Assembly (NCBI GenBank): GCA_023659895.1
Contig: JAGXOL010000006.1
Location: 1 to 44,097, forward strand
DNA from: Candidatus Aenigmarchaeota archaeon LH_S7
GTDB taxonomy: Archaea > Aenigmatarchaeota > Aenigmatarchaeia > QMZS01
DNA length: 44,097 nt
Direction of reading: 5' to 3'
Part shown: one piece after another, positions 16,320-26,498 of the stretch
Position numbering within the stretch: the first letter of the stretch is position 1
Layout: every line of letters starts with the position of its first letter
Position numbers and translations under genes: made by a program
Notes under the pieces: model-generated
The model's input: only the letters and a program-made list of their open reading frames with translations
What the model was told of the DNA's origin: nothing
The model's database searches: none

Positions 16320-16545
16320 TTATTTAACCTCAAAAAATCTTTGTAGATAGGCTTCAGCCAGACCTTTCCATTTCCCAAAAAGTTCTTTGCTTTTTTCCTC
16401 AAAGTTGCTTTCAATTCCATACTCCTCCCTAAAAATTTTTTCCACAAGGCAGTCAACATAAAAGCTAGATCACTCTTCTTGGCTCTTCCTCATAGAAAAA
16501 ATAAAACAGGCCTGAATTGAAAATCTTTTCGCTATCATCTCTTAT
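16320..16545 (-). pseudogene. Frameshifted 3' remnant of an unrecognised protein gene
   Basis: No single frame is open, but two adjacent minus-strand frames read as one protein-like, charged and aromatic sequence. Bases about 16545-16465 give IRDDSEKIFNSGLFYFF then YEEEPRRVI before a stop; the next frame continues FYVDCLVEKIFREEYGIESN and then EKSKELFGKWKGLAEAYLQR to a stop at 16320-16322. Dropping one T near 16467 joins them. No start region is visible; the remnant is cut off by the plus-strand ectodomain fragment at about 16517-16560. I do not recognise the family. Confidence 0.45.
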
Positions 16546-16771
16546 CTTATTTGTTCCTGGATTAAATGAAACTAACAATAATGAAACAATCCAAGAAGGA
16601 TGCGGAAATGGAATTTGCGAAATAAATGAAAGTTGGGAAAGTTGTCCAGCTGACTGCGGTGTTGAGGGATCCTCCACAGAGGTTTCAGCAGATTTGAGTT
16701 TAACAGAAATCAGTCAAGAAGAGAACAAAACCTTTTCACTCTTAATCACAAATAGTTTCTTGGTTAAATAA
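16517..16771 (+). pseudogene. Short ectodomain fragment (CGNGICE...CPADC motif), possibly truncated
   Basis: 84 codons from a TTG. After a weak hydrophobic start it encodes GCGNGICEINESWESCPADC, a Cys motif common in archaeal surface proteins, then a Ser/Glu stretch and a stop four bases before the HerA-like ATPase start. In the paralog at 1-3948 a Cys-repeat ectodomain and the ATPase are one chain, so this may be the leftover of a lost or split ectodomain. It could instead be a real small secreted protein with signal MKIFSLSSLILFVPG. Its first 30 bases coincide with the antisense remnant ending near 16545. Confidence 0.4.
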
Positions 16772-16775
16772 TAAT

Positions 16776-17933
16776 ATGGACTTTATTTTTGTGTTATTAA
16801 TAGTTGCAGCAATAACCCTGGCTTCCATATTTGCAGGTATCAAATTTTATCAGAAAAGAATGCTTAGAAAACTTAGATACTTAACACCAACAAATTACAA
16901 AAGCTTGCCTCAAGAGGATTTGTATGTAGGAAAAATACCTGTGGACAAAAAAGATGCTTATCTTAATAGAAATGATTTGATGACACACGTGCTTACTGCA
17001 GGTTCTACTGGTTCTGGAAAAACTGTTTCAGCAATGGTTATGGCTGAGAAAGCTTTAAAGAAAAAAATACCTGTTGTAGTTTTTGATCCAACAGGTCAGT
17101 GGACAGGATTTGTGAGACCTAACAGAGACGATTCAATGCTTTCTAGCTACAAGGATTTTGGTTTAAAGGACACTGATGTGAGAAGCTTTCCAGGAATGAT
17201 TTATGATTTTGAGGACCCCGAGAAAAAAGTAGATTTAAGAAAATACTTAAACCCAGGGGAAATAACAGTCTTTGCCTTGGATAAATTAAAACCTGCTGAA
17301 TATGATACTGTAGTCAGGAATTTTATTGATACAATCTTTAAACAAGGTTGGGAAGAAAGTGGGGAACTACAAGTCTTAGTAATCTTTGATGAAGTACACC
17401 GCTTACTGGAAAGATATGGAGGAAAAGGAGGCTATGTTTATTTGGAAAAAGCAGCAAGAGAATTCAGAAAGTGGGGTCTTGGTATAATAATGATATCCCA
17501 AGTATTGAGTGACTTTAAGGAAGCATTGAAAGGTAATGTTTTAACTGAGATACAGATGAATACCAAGGCAATAAGGGATATTGATAGGACAAGGGAAAAA
17601 TATGGAGAGGAATATGCTATGAGAATCACCAGAGAGGAAGTGGGTGCAGGAATGATACAAAACCCTAAATACAACAATGGAAAACCTTACTGGATTAAGT
17701 TCAGACCTCTTTTGCATAGCCCACACAAGATACCACAGAAAGAATTGGAACTTTACAAGAAATATTCAGAAGAATTGGAAAATATAGAAGACAAAATGAA
17801 AGAGAAAAAGAAAAAGGGAGAAGATGTTTTTGACATGGAAATAGAACTAAAACTTGCAAAGAACAAACTTAAGGGAGGAAAATTCAGAATGGCGGAAATC
17901 TACATAACTTCCTTAAAAAATAGATTAGAATAA
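16776..17933 (+). CDS. Membrane-anchored HerA/DUF87 (VirD4/FtsK-like) ATPase
   Basis: 385 residues. An N-terminal helix (about 3-22) is followed by a basic KFYQKRMLRKLRYLTP segment and one RecA-like ATPase domain: Walker A GSTGSGKT (76-83), the FDPTGQWTGF strand, Walker B IFDEVH (Asp205, Glu206) and the sensor motif MISQV (Gln242). The Lys/Glu-rich C-terminus probably forms a coiled coil. Proteins of this architecture move DNA or protein substrates across or along the membrane. It parallels the C-terminal 350 residues of the protein at 1-3948, with long stretches identical even at synonymous sites. All catalytic residues look intact, unlike the other copy. Confidence 0.85.
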   Translation: MDFIFVLLIVAAITLASIFAGIKFYQKRMLRKLRYLTPTNYKSLPQEDLYVGKIPVDKKDAYLNRNDLMTHVLTAGSTGSGKTVSAMVMAEKALKKKIPVVVFDPTGQWTGFVRPNRDDSMLSSYKDFGLKDTDVRSFPGMIYDFEDPEKKVDLRKYLNPGEITVFALDKLKPAEYDTVVRNFIDTIFKQGWEESGELQVLVIFDEVHRLLERYGGKGGYVYLEKAAREFRKWGLGIIMISQVLSDFKEALKGNVLTEIQMNTKAIRDIDRTREKYGEEYAMRITREEVGAGMIQNPKYNNGKPYWIKFRPLLHSPHKIPQKELELYKKYSEELENIEDKMKEKKKKGEDVFDMEIELKLAKNKLKGGKFRMAEIYITSLKNRLE

Positions 17934-17937
17934 AAAA

Positions 17938-18603
17938 TTATTTTTTAACAACATCCAATTCCACTGCTTTTTTGTCAAACTTGCCTATTTTCTTTTCACC
18001 GTGTTCTATGGTATCTAAAGCGAGTTTCTTTGCTTCTTCTTCTGTTAAGTTCTCTTTGTAATTCTTTTCCAAATATTGTGTAGCTTCTTTATCACCTCTT
18101 CCAACTGCTTTTGCTTTCCACCTATTCAATGTTCCGGAAGGATTAATTACATATAGTATTGATTCCTCATTCATACCACCTAACAATATTGAAGCTCCGA
18201 AAGGTCTTGCTCCAGCATACTGAGTGTAAATCTGCATCCTGTTTGCTAGTTTCTTTGCCAATAGGAACACATCCATGTCTTGGGTGTAGGTCAACTTGTG
18301 TATTTGTGCTTGAACTCTTAAGAAGTCTATTAAAACACGTGCATCCGCGGTTAAACCGCATTCTACAGCCCCCAAATGACCATCAATCTTGGAAACCTTA
18401 CTTGACTTTGATTTCATCTGCAAGTTAGACATTGGTGAATAAGCTGCCAACACAACACCATCTTTGAAACTAATTCCTACACTTGTCTTACCTAATTTAA
18501 CAGCTTGTGCTGCATATTCAACCTGGTAAATTCTTCCTTCAGGTGAAAAAACTATAATCGCTCGGTCATAGCCCATTTGGCTAGGCATTTCCATATCTAC
18601 CAT
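17938..18603 (-). CDS. psmA: 20S proteasome alpha subunit
   Basis: 221 residues. The N-terminus MPSQMGYDRAIIVFSPEGRI with YQVEYAAQAVKLG is the alpha-subunit signature that forms the gate of the outer ring. The N-terminal catalytic Thr of beta subunits is absent, as expected. Other family features are DGVVLAAYSP, CGLTADARVL and the TQYAGARPFGASILLGG segment. It assembles with a beta subunit not present in this window. The gene ends 4 bp from the convergent ATPase gene and has its own promoter. Confidence 0.96.
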   Translation of the reverse strand: MVDMEMPSQMGYDRAIIVFSPEGRIYQVEYAAQAVKLGKTSVGISFKDGVVLAAYSPMSNLQMKSKSSKVSKIDGHLGAVECGLTADARVLIDFLRVQAQIHKLTYTQDMDVFLLAKKLANRMQIYTQYAGARPFGASILLGGMNEESILYVINPSGTLNRWKAKAVGRGDKEATQYLEKNYKENLTEEEAKKLALDTIEHGEKKIGKFDKKAVELDVVKK

Positions 18604-18619
18604 AATATAACATTTAACT

Positions 18620-18629
18620 TATTTAAATA
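18620..18629 (-). promoter_or_regulatory. TATA box of the proteasome alpha gene
   Basis: The minus strand reads CCTATTTAAATAAG with the ATTTAAAT core 17-26 nt upstream of the psmA start codon, consistent with a leaderless transcript. Confidence 0.4.
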
Positions 18630-18696
18630 GGAACCACTTTTTTTAGAAAAAAGAAATTTTATCTAAAGAAGCCTTTAAAAAGAAAATTCCAAAAAA

Positions 18697-18996
18697 TCAA
18701 TACTGAGGGATTATCTTTGCCTTGGGAATCTGGTTTTTTATTCTTTTGTCCCTATACAAACCGCAACCCAAAATGTCCTTTTTGCACTTCAGAATCACAT
18801 AACCTTCCTCAATCTCTTTCTCCAAATCAAATCCTCTAATATATTTTTCTTTCTCTCCTTCATCAATTTCAACAACATTCTTGCTAGCATGTTTCCCAAA
18901 AACCTGCAATAGGTTAGTAGTTGGCTTAAATTTGTCTTGCTTTTTGAAAAATCTTCCGAATAACAATCCTCTACTTTCTATATTGAAATCTCGCAA
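18697..18996 (-). CDS. PUA-like NOL1/NOP2/Fmu-family ribosome biogenesis protein (COG3270-like)
   Basis: 99 residues from a TTG; no in-frame ATG or GTG is available because a stop lies two codons upstream. The body KPTTNLLQVFGKHASKNVVE, then EGYVILKCKKDILGCGL and KNQIPKAK, matches the stand-alone archaeal PUA-like domain that also forms the C-terminus of some m5C RNA methyltransferases; it should bind rRNA or tRNA. An ATG 19 bases upstream in another frame gives MKEPIRLARF before a stop, so a single-base frameshift near the start is possible. ThpR lies 15 bp upstream in the same direction. Confidence 0.6.
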   Translation of the reverse strand: MRDFNIESRGLLFGRFFKKQDKFKPTTNLLQVFGKHASKNVVEIDEGEKEKYIRGFDLEKEIEEGYVILKCKKDILGCGLYRDKRIKNQIPKAKIIPQY

Positions 18997-19011
18997 GCCT
19001 TATTGGTTCTT

Positions 19012-19551
19012 TCATACTAACTTAAAGCTATCAATTTTTTTATACTTTGGTCCTCCTTTTTGCAACATACTTTCCATCAAATAAAAATTGTTAACTTCAA
19101 AATTTTCCTCAAGTTGAATCTTTTTTAATTCCTCTAGAATTTTTCCTTTATCTTGTAGGAATTTAACTCTTGCAATAGTTAAATGTGGCTCAAACTTCTT
19201 TTTCTCTTTCTTGAAATTTATTTTGGATAGTTTTTCATCAATCTCTCCTTGCAAACCAATCAAATTTTCTCTCCCTTCTCCAATACCTAACCAGAAAACC
19301 TTGATAAAATTCATGTTCGGAAAACAACCTGTTCCTTTTAATCCAACTGAAAATCTCTCAAACTCAATCTCTCTCAACTTTTCCTTTACCTCCTCAATTT
19401 TATTCTCATTTACTTCTCTTAAGAACTTCAATGTCAAGTGTAACTTTTCAGGGGCAACTTTCTTTAAACCTTTATCCTGAAGATTTTTTGTGGCCTTTCT
19501 AATCTTTTCTTTTAAATCAATGGGCAAATTCACAGCTATAAAATATCTCAT
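19012..19551 (-). CDS. thpR: RNA 2',3'-cyclic phosphodiesterase (LigT/ThpR family)
   Basis: 179 residues from the ATG giving MRYFIAVNLP, the usual start; an upstream in-frame ATG at 19599 would run into the next gene. The two catalytic HxTx motifs are present: HLTL at residues 38-41 and HLTI at 122-125. The enzyme opens 2',3'-cyclic phosphate ends, for example after tRNA intron removal, and can ligate half-tRNAs in vitro. That fits the intron-bearing tRNA genes in this window. It lies 22 bp after nnrD. Confidence 0.92.
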   Translation of the reverse strand: MRYFIAVNLPIDLKEKIRKATKNLQDKGLKKVAPEKLHLTLKFLREVNENKIEEVKEKLREIEFERFSVGLKGTGCFPNMNFIKVFWLGIGEGRENLIGLQGEIDEKLSKINFKKEKKKFEPHLTIARVKFLQDKGKILEELKKIQLEENFEVNNFYLMESMLQKGGPKYKKIDSFKLV

Positions 19552-19573
19552 AATAATCCCAAGATTTTGTAAA

Positions 19574-20394
19574 CTACAGATTAATTGCCTTAGGAACATC
19601 TCTTATTAAATCACTCGCTAAGACACCCTCCTCGAACTTCTCTGCTGCTAATTCCCCAGCTTTCCCATTTACATAAGCACCAAAGCATGCAGCTTCAAGA
19701 GGTTTAACTCCTTGGGCAAGCAAGCTACCAATAATTCCTGCAAGCGTATCTCCTGTGCCTCCTTTAGTCATATAGGGTGTACCTGTTTTGTTTAAATAAC
19801 TCTGGTTTCCATCAGAAATTATATCAGTTCCACCTTTTAAAAGAATTACAACACCTAATTTCTTCGCAATTTTCTTTACCTGTTTCTTCTTCTTTTCCAT
19901 TTCTTTCTCAAGTTTCTCCCCACTTAAAACATAAAATTCCTGTGAATGAGGTGTTAAAACAAAATTATTTTTTAGAACATCTTTTTTCTTTACAATTGCA
20001 TGTATTCCATCTGCATCTACAACGCAAGGTAATTCTGTTTTCTTCAAAAACATCTGAACAGCTTTGGAAGTTTCTTTTTCCCTGCCAAGACCACCACCAA
20101 TCACGCAAGCAGTTTTGTTTCCCGCGATTTTGTTAAGTTCATTTAAATGACTGGAATTAAAATAATCTCCTGAGAGTGGATGGGTTATTAAATCTGGAGA
20201 AAAGGTTGCGATTATATCAGCACTTCTTTTTGGAGCAGTTATTTCAACAATATCCACTCCAGCCCTCAAAGCAGCCAAAGCATTGAAAGCTGGAGAACCA
20301 GAGTAAACCTTGGAACCTCCTATGATTAACAAAGACCCAAAATCATATTTGCGAGATTCCTTGTATCTTTTGTGAATACTTGAAAATATCTTTT

Positions 20395-20398
<4 letters not shown>
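19574..20398 (-). CDS. nnrD: ADP-dependent NAD(P)H-hydrate dehydratase
   Basis: Repairs damaged NADHX/NADPHX by ADP-dependent dehydration. 274 residues with the ribokinase-like YjeF C-terminal fold: GSLLIIGGSKVYSGSPAF, ALAALRAGVDIVE, LPCVVDADG, FVLTPHSQEF, VILLKGGTDII and the catalytic MTKGGTGDTLAGIIGSL near 208-225. The N-terminal epimerase half (YjeF_N) found fused in many archaea and bacteria is absent. It overlaps the mgtC-like gene by 4 nt. Confidence 0.93.
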
Positions 20399-21826
<1,428 letters not shown>

Positions 21827-21842
21827 TTTTGTATTTTTTTTA
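21827..21842 (+). terminator. Poly-T terminator after gap
   Basis: A T-rich tract (ttttgta then eight T) immediately follows the gap stop codon, the usual archaeal intrinsic terminator form, in a convergent gap before TFS. Confidence 0.35.
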
Positions 21843-21907
21843 ATAAAAGACTCTCTAATCTCTATTACAATTTTTGACTCAAATCTACGTTGATTAACTA
21901 ACCGTTT

Positions 21908-22228
21908 TTAGGAATATTCCCTCCATGTGTTACCACATTTCGTGCACTTGTAAAATCTTGTTGGAGGTTCATCCACACTTCTTGTCTGTTGCAACCACCA
22001 ATATGCTTCATTATTATCGCATTTTGGACAGTTAATTTCTGTAGTAGGCAAATCTTGTTTTTGTTTTTCAACAACTCTTATATTTCCTTCCCTGTTAACC
22101 TTTTCAGTAATTTTTATCTCACTACCTTTATTATATTTTTTACCGCAGATTCTGCAAACGAACTGTTGAGTTCCTTTACTGGTTTTTTTAGAAACCAATA
22201 ATCCACCGCATTTTTCACAGAATTCCAT
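21908..22228 (-). CDS. tfs: Transcription factor S (TFIIS/RPB9-like)
   Basis: 106 residues from the ATG giving MEFCEKCGGLL; a GTG five codons upstream is possible but unnecessary. An N-terminal zinc ribbon (CEKC...CRIC) and a C-terminal TFIIS-type ribbon (CPKC...CTKC) are present, with the RSVDEPPTRFYKC segment whose Asp-Glu pair reaches the polymerase active site and stimulates cleavage of backtracked RNA. It works with the RNA polymerase subunits encoded 1 kb away. It lies 34 bp after the signal peptidase gene, probably co-transcribed with it and eS27. Confidence 0.94.
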   Translation of the reverse strand: MEFCEKCGGLLVSKKTSKGTQQFVCRICGKKYNKGSEIKITEKVNREGNIRVVEKQKQDLPTTEINCPKCDNNEAYWWLQQTRSVDEPPTRFYKCTKCGNTWREYS

Positions 22229-22262
22229 TAAAATATTACTCACAAAAAATTTTAAATAACCT

Positions 22263-22709
22263 CTATATCCCCAGATAATTGTAGATTAAATACCTTGGGT
22301 AACCTAGATAAGGAATATGTACTTGGCTAATACACATTATTTGCTTCTCTTTTACTGGGGGATCTGAACTAGGATTATTATCCCCTTTTATATGATAACA
22401 AGTACCTTCTTTTATCTCCTTCCTGCAATAATTATCATTAATTCCCACAACCCTGTGGATTATAGGATACTTTTTTGGTCCAGAGTAGATTATTATATCA
22501 CTTTTTTCAGGATTTCCCTTAGCACAAATTACTAGATCCCCTGGTTTAAGTACAGGTTCCATTGATTCAGAAACCACAACATCAATTGGATGAGATGTGC
22601 CGAGAGCAATTCCCAAAAGTTGGTAAAATACAAACACTGCTAGGATTGTTAAAATAACATCCCAGTATTCAAATTTCTTAATTTTCTTGATGATTTCTTC
22701 TTGGTTCAT
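22263..22709 (-). CDS. sec11: Signal peptidase I, archaeal SEC11 type
   Basis: 148 residues from the ATG giving MNQEEIIKK; the frame is open to an ATG at 22748 but that adds an odd hydrophobic stretch. One N-terminal helix (about 17-37) is followed by box B SESMEPVLKPGDLV with catalytic Ser49 and box D IIHRVVGI with His85, the Ser/His arrangement of archaeal and ER enzymes rather than the bacterial Ser/Lys one. Conserved Asp residues lie in GDNNPSSD. It removes ordinary Sec signals such as that of the cohesin-like protein, but not class III pilin leaders, which need a separate prepilin peptidase. Confidence 0.93.
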   Translation of the reverse strand: MNQEEIIKKIKKFEYWDVILTILAVFVFYQLLGIALGTSHPIDVVVSESMEPVLKPGDLVICAKGNPEKSDIIIYSGPKKYPIIHRVVGINDNYCRKEIKEGTCYHIKGDNNPSSDPPVKEKQIMCISQVHIPYLGYPRYLIYNYLGI

Positions 22710-22758
22710 TTTATAATTTCCATAAATTATATAAATAAATGTTTTCACAAAAAATTTA

Positions 22759-22932
22759 TTATTTCAAAACTTCAATGACTCTTGCTTGAACTTTTGCCTT
22801 ACCACTGATTGGTTTAGCTAATATTTTGTTGCACTCATTACATCTTACTAAAGTTGAAGCTCTGTTAAAAACTATCTGGTTGTTCCCGCATTCACACTCT
22901 AACTTAAGGAACCTTGAATTATTCTCTCTCAT
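22759..22932 (-). CDS. rps27e: Small ribosomal subunit protein eS27
   Basis: 57 residues, read directly from the minus strand: RFLKLECECGNNQIVFNR, then TLVRCNECNKILAKPISGKA. This is the compact zinc-ribbon eS27 fold of archaea. The second knuckle is a normal CNEC, but the first is C-E-C, one residue shorter than the usual CxxC. It starts the eS27 - signal peptidase - TFS set and diverges from rpoA1 across about 100 bp. Confidence 0.92.
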   Translation of the reverse strand: MRENNSRFLKLECECGNNQIVFNRASTLVRCNECNKILAKPISGKAKVQARVIEVLK

Positions 22933-23005
22933 ATTATATTAAATTTATAAATTTATAATATTCAAAAATATCTCAAAATTCCTCTAAAAAACCAATAAAT
23001 AAAAA

Positions 23006-23017
23006 GTATTTATGATT
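23006..23017 (+). promoter_or_regulatory. Possible TATA box for rpoA1
   Basis: The AT-rich element gtatttatgatt lies 18-29 nt upstream of the rpoA1 ATG within the 102-bp divergent gap. Composition makes this weak; spacing is right for a leaderless start. Confidence 0.25.
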
Positions 23018-23034
23018 TTAAAGTATAATATTAT

Positions 23035-25422
23035 ATGGCTGTAGTAGATAGTCTCGAATTCTCTTTATTATCTCCAAGTTACATAAAAAAATTGAGTGGG
23101 GTGAAGATTACAAGAGCAGAATTATATGATGCTGATGGTTATGCTGTTGAGCATGGTGTTGTTGACCCTAGGATGGGTATTGTTGACCCAGGAATAACCT
23201 GTAGGACTTGTGGTCAAAGAGTAGGGGATTGTATGGGTCATTTTGGAAGGATAGAATTAGTTAAGCCCACTATGCACCCAATTTTAGCACCGAAGCTCTA
23301 TTTGTTAATGCAAGCTACTTGTAAAAGTTGCGGTAAAATTTTGGTTCCTGAGGCCAAAAGTGCTAAAGAAGCTGCAAAGAAAAATGTTGTTAAGTGTCCT
23401 TATTGTGGAGCTAAGAAAAAGAAAATTAAGTTTGTTAAGCCAACAACTTTTGTGGAAGGAGGGGAAGAACTTACTGCTGAGGAAGTAAGGGAATGGATGG
23501 AGAAAATTCCTGATGAGGATTTAAAGAAAATGAAATTTAGAGGAGGGAGACCTGAGTGGGCAGTTCTTACTATTTTACCAGTTCCTCCAATGACTATGAG
23601 ACCCTCAATTATTCTTGAGACTGGTGAAAGGAGTGAGGATGATTTAACACACAAGATTGTTGACATTGTTCGTATAAATGAACGTTTGAAAAGAATCTTG
23701 GAGATTGGAGCTCCAGATTTTTTGATTTGTGATATTATAGAATTACTTCAGTATCATATTGCAACTTTCATTAAAAATGACTTATCTAATATACCTCCTG
23801 CAAGACACAGGTCAGGTAGACCTCTAAAAACCTTAGCTCAAAGGATTGTGGGAAAAGGAGGAAGATTCCGTTATAATCTAACGGGGAAGAGAGTTAATTT
23901 TTCAGCAAGGAGTGTTATTTCACCTGATAATTTCATTTCAATTAATGAAGTTGGTATACCAAAAATAATCGCAAAAACATTAACAATCCCTGAAAAAGTT
24001 ACAGAGGATAACCTAGAAGAAATGCAAAAAACTATATTAAATGCAGGAGAATACCCTGGAGCCAATTATGTGATTAGAGTTGATGGCTTGAGAAAAAAGA
24101 TAACTGAAGAAACAAAGGAGATGATATCACAGGAAATAATCCCTAATTATACAGTTGAAAGACACTTGAAAGATGGGGACTGGGTGATTTTTAATAGGCA
24201 ACCTTCTTTACATAGGATGAGCATGTTGGGTCATAGAGCAAGAATTTTTGATGACAGAACATTTAAGTTGCATCTTTCTGTTACAACTCCTTATAATGCG
24301 GATTTTGATGGTGATGAAATGAACCTGCATGTTCCACAAACTGAAGAAGCTAGAGCAGAAACAAAACACTTGATGAATGTTAACAACCATATCAGAACAC
24401 CTCGTTATGGTCTTCCAATAATTGGTTTGAAACAGGATCATATCATAGGTACTTATTTCCTCACGAGGTCAGATACTAAATTCACTAAAAAGGAAGTTGC
24501 AAATTTGCTCATACATACTGACTTGGATGTTGATTTGAACAAGGAAAATTATACTGGAAAGGAGATTTTCTCCATGTTAATCCCTAAGATGAACTTTAAA
24601 GGAAAAACAGCTACTGGAAAGGAAGTATTGATAGAGGATGGTGTTTTAAAGAAAGGATTTGTTGATGAGAAGCTTGTTGGTGATGAGAAAGGTGAATTAT
24701 TAAACAAAATAGAATTGCTTTATGGAGGAGATGAAGCTGCTAGGTTTGTAGAAAACACAGTTAAGCTTTGTTTAATGTTTATGTCTACTGATTCTTACAC
24801 AATTTCCTTGAGAGACTATGATATACCTGAAAAAGTTGTAAAACAGATAAACAGGATGATTACTTCAAAAATTAATGCTTATAAGAAGAATCCCACAGAA
24901 GAAAAACAGATAGAATTGGAACAAGTGATCAAGGATGTAGAGAAAGTTATAAAGGAGAATTTGTCCAAAGAGTCCAGTGCTAGAATTGCTGCAGAAACAG
25001 GTGCTAGAGGCAGCTTAATTTCTGTTTCACAGATAATTGGTTGTGTAGGACAGGAAAAATTGAAAGGTGAGAAGATTACAAGGGGATATTACAAGAGAAC
25101 CTTACCACATTTCAAAGAGAATGAGATTACCCCAGAAGCTTACGGTTTTGTGAAGAATGGTTATAGAAAAGGAATAAGCCCAACAGAGTTCTTCTTTGAT
25201 GCGATGCATGGGAGAGAAGGTCTTTCAGACACAGCCTTGAAGACAAAACAATCTGGTTATTTGGAAAGAAGATTGGCGAACAGCCTTCACGATTTAATAG
25301 TTAAGAAAGGTGGAACTTTAAGAAATGAAGGGGGACAGATAGTACAATTTACACCAATGGAAAATAATTTGGACCCTTACAAAGTGAATAGGGGTAGAAT
25401 TTCAATAGAGGATGTATTATGA
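23035..25422 (+). CDS. rpoA1: DNA-directed RNA polymerase subunit A' (Rpo1N)
   Basis: 795 residues, compact for archaeal A' (usually about 870-900). It begins with the clamp and zinc sites (CRTCGQRVGDCMGHFG, then a CKSC...CPYC pair), continues through GKGGRFRYNLTGKRVNFSAR and the catalytic NADFDGDEMN loop at residues 421-430, whose three Asp hold the active-site magnesium. It ends in the bridge-helix region: DAMHGREGLSDTALKTKQSG then YLERRL. rpoA2 follows with a 4-nt overlap, the normal archaeal split. rpoB and rpoH, which usually precede it, are absent; a divergent eS27 gene is found instead. Confidence 0.98.
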   Translation: MAVVDSLEFSLLSPSYIKKLSGVKITRAELYDADGYAVEHGVVDPRMGIVDPGITCRTCGQRVGDCMGHFGRIELVKPTMHPILAPKLYLLMQATCKSCGKILVPEAKSAKEAAKKNVVKCPYCGAKKKKIKFVKPTTFVEGGEELTAEEVREWMEKIPDEDLKKMKFRGGRPEWAVLTILPVPPMTMRPSIILETGERSEDDLTHKIVDIVRINERLKRILEIGAPDFLICDIIELLQYHIATFIKNDLSNIPPARHRSGRPLKTLAQRIVGKGGRFRYNLTGKRVNFSARSVISPDNFISINEVGIPKIIAKTLTIPEKVTEDNLEEMQKTILNAGEYPGANYVIRVDGLRKKITEETKEMISQEIIPNYTVERHLKDGDWVIFNRQPSLHRMSMLGHRARIFDDRTFKLHLSVTTPYNADFDGDEMNLHVPQTEEARAETKHLMNVNNHIRTPRYGLPIIGLKQDHIIGTYFLTRSDTKFTKKEVANLLIHTDLDVDLNKENYTGKEIFSMLIPKMNFKGKTATGKEVLIEDGVLKKGFVDEKLVGDEKGELLNKIELLYGGDEAARFVENTVKLCLMFMSTDSYTISLRDYDIPEKVVKQINRMITSKINAYKKNPTEEKQIELEQVIKDVEKVIKENLSKESSARIAAETGARGSLISVSQIIGCVGQEKLKGEKITRGYYKRTLPHFKENEITPEAYGFVKNGYRKGISPTEFFFDAMHGREGLSDTALKTKQSGYLERRLANSLHDLIVKKGGTLRNEGGQIVQFTPMENNLDPYKVNRGRISIEDVL

Positions 25423-26498
25423 CAGAGAAGATATATGAAGAATTAGAAGAATATTCAAAAAAACACAAGTTGAGCAGTGAGAAGAAAAAGGAATTGAAAA
25501 AGAAACTTAAAAATTTAGTAGATAAAAGTGGGTTTGAGACTGGAGAAGCTTTAGGAATTGTAACTACACAATCAATTTCAGAACCTGCTACCCAAATGAC
25601 CATGCGTACGTTCCATATTGCTGGGTCCGCTGGAATACAGATGACTTTAGGTTTACCCAGGTTGATTGAGTTATTTGATTTGAGAAAAAACATAGAAGGG
25701 GTTTCAACAATTTACTTGCAGGAAAATTCTAAGGAGTTTGCGGAAAAGATAGCTTTAGAGATTTCCGAATCTGATTTGGGAAATGTGATTAAGAAAATTG
25801 ATTATGATGTTTCCAATATTCAAGTAGAGGTTGAACTTTCTAAGAAAGATCTAGACAAATTGGACTTGGATTATGATAAGATACTTGAAATTGTTAAGAA
25901 ATATGTTAAGAAATATCCTAGTAGTAGGGAAGGTAACAAACTTTATTTTGATAGTGTAAAAATCTATTCTGAATTTAGAATTCTTAAGGAAAAATTGTTA
26001 AACTTGCACATAAAAGGTGTTAAGGGAGTTAGAGAAACAGTGATTTTGAATAGAGATGAGGAATGGGTTATACAGGCAAGAGGAGGAAATTTCAAGAAAA
26101 TTATTTCCATTGAGGGTATTGATACTACAAGAACAATCACTACTAGTGTTGAGGAAATAGCTTCTGTTTTAGGAATAGAAGCTGCTAGAGAGGCCTTGGA
26201 AAGCGAAATAAAGGGAACCTTGGATGAGCAGGGTGTTGATGTGGATACAAGATATTTAGGATTAGTTACTGATGCAATGGCTGTTAATGGAGAACTTGAG
26301 GCAATTAGCAGGTATGGAATGATGAGAAAGAAAAGAAGTCCTTTGGCAAGGATGAATTTTGAGGAAACAATAAAAATCCTTTTCAATTCAGCAGTTTTGA
26401 ACAGGAAAGACACTTTAAACACTTTGATGGCAAATTTAATGATAGGGAGAATAAGCCATGCTGGTACAGGAACAGTGAAATTAAGATGGAAGCTGTGA
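25419..26498 (+). CDS. rpoA2: DNA-directed RNA polymerase subunit A'' (Rpo1C)
   Basis: 359 residues, the C-terminal part of the split largest subunit. The trigger-loop region is QSISEPATQMTMRTFHIAG at residues 51-69, then MTLGLPRLIELFDLRKN. The usual archaeal text is GEPGTQMT...FHYAG, so two glycines are replaced here (Ser54, Ala57). The C-terminus has GIDTTRTITTSVEEIASVLG, IEAAREALESEI and the conserved GRISHAGTGTVKL end. It overlaps A' by 4 nt and eL30 by 13 nt. Confidence 0.97.
   Translation: MTEKIYEELEEYSKKHKLSSEKKKELKKKLKNLVDKSGFETGEALGIVTTQSISEPATQMTMRTFHIAGSAGIQMTLGLPRLIELFDLRKNIEGVSTIYLQENSKEFAEKIALEISESDLGNVIKKIDYDVSNIQVEVELSKKDLDKLDLDYDKILEIVKKYVKKYPSSREGNKLYFDSVKIYSEFRILKEKLLNLHIKGVKGVRETVILNRDEEWVIQARGGNFKKIISIEGIDTTRTITTSVEEIASVLGIEAAREALESEIKGTLDEQGVDVDTRYLGLVTDAMAVNGELEAISRYGMMRKKRSPLARMNFEETIKILFNSAVLNRKDTLNTLMANLMIGRISHAGTGTVKLRWKL

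Noticed and set aside
16250-16459. 69-codon minus-strand ORF starting MLTALWKK
   Set aside because: Another frame of the same bases reads as a far more protein-like sequence, so I annotated the frameshifted remnant instead.
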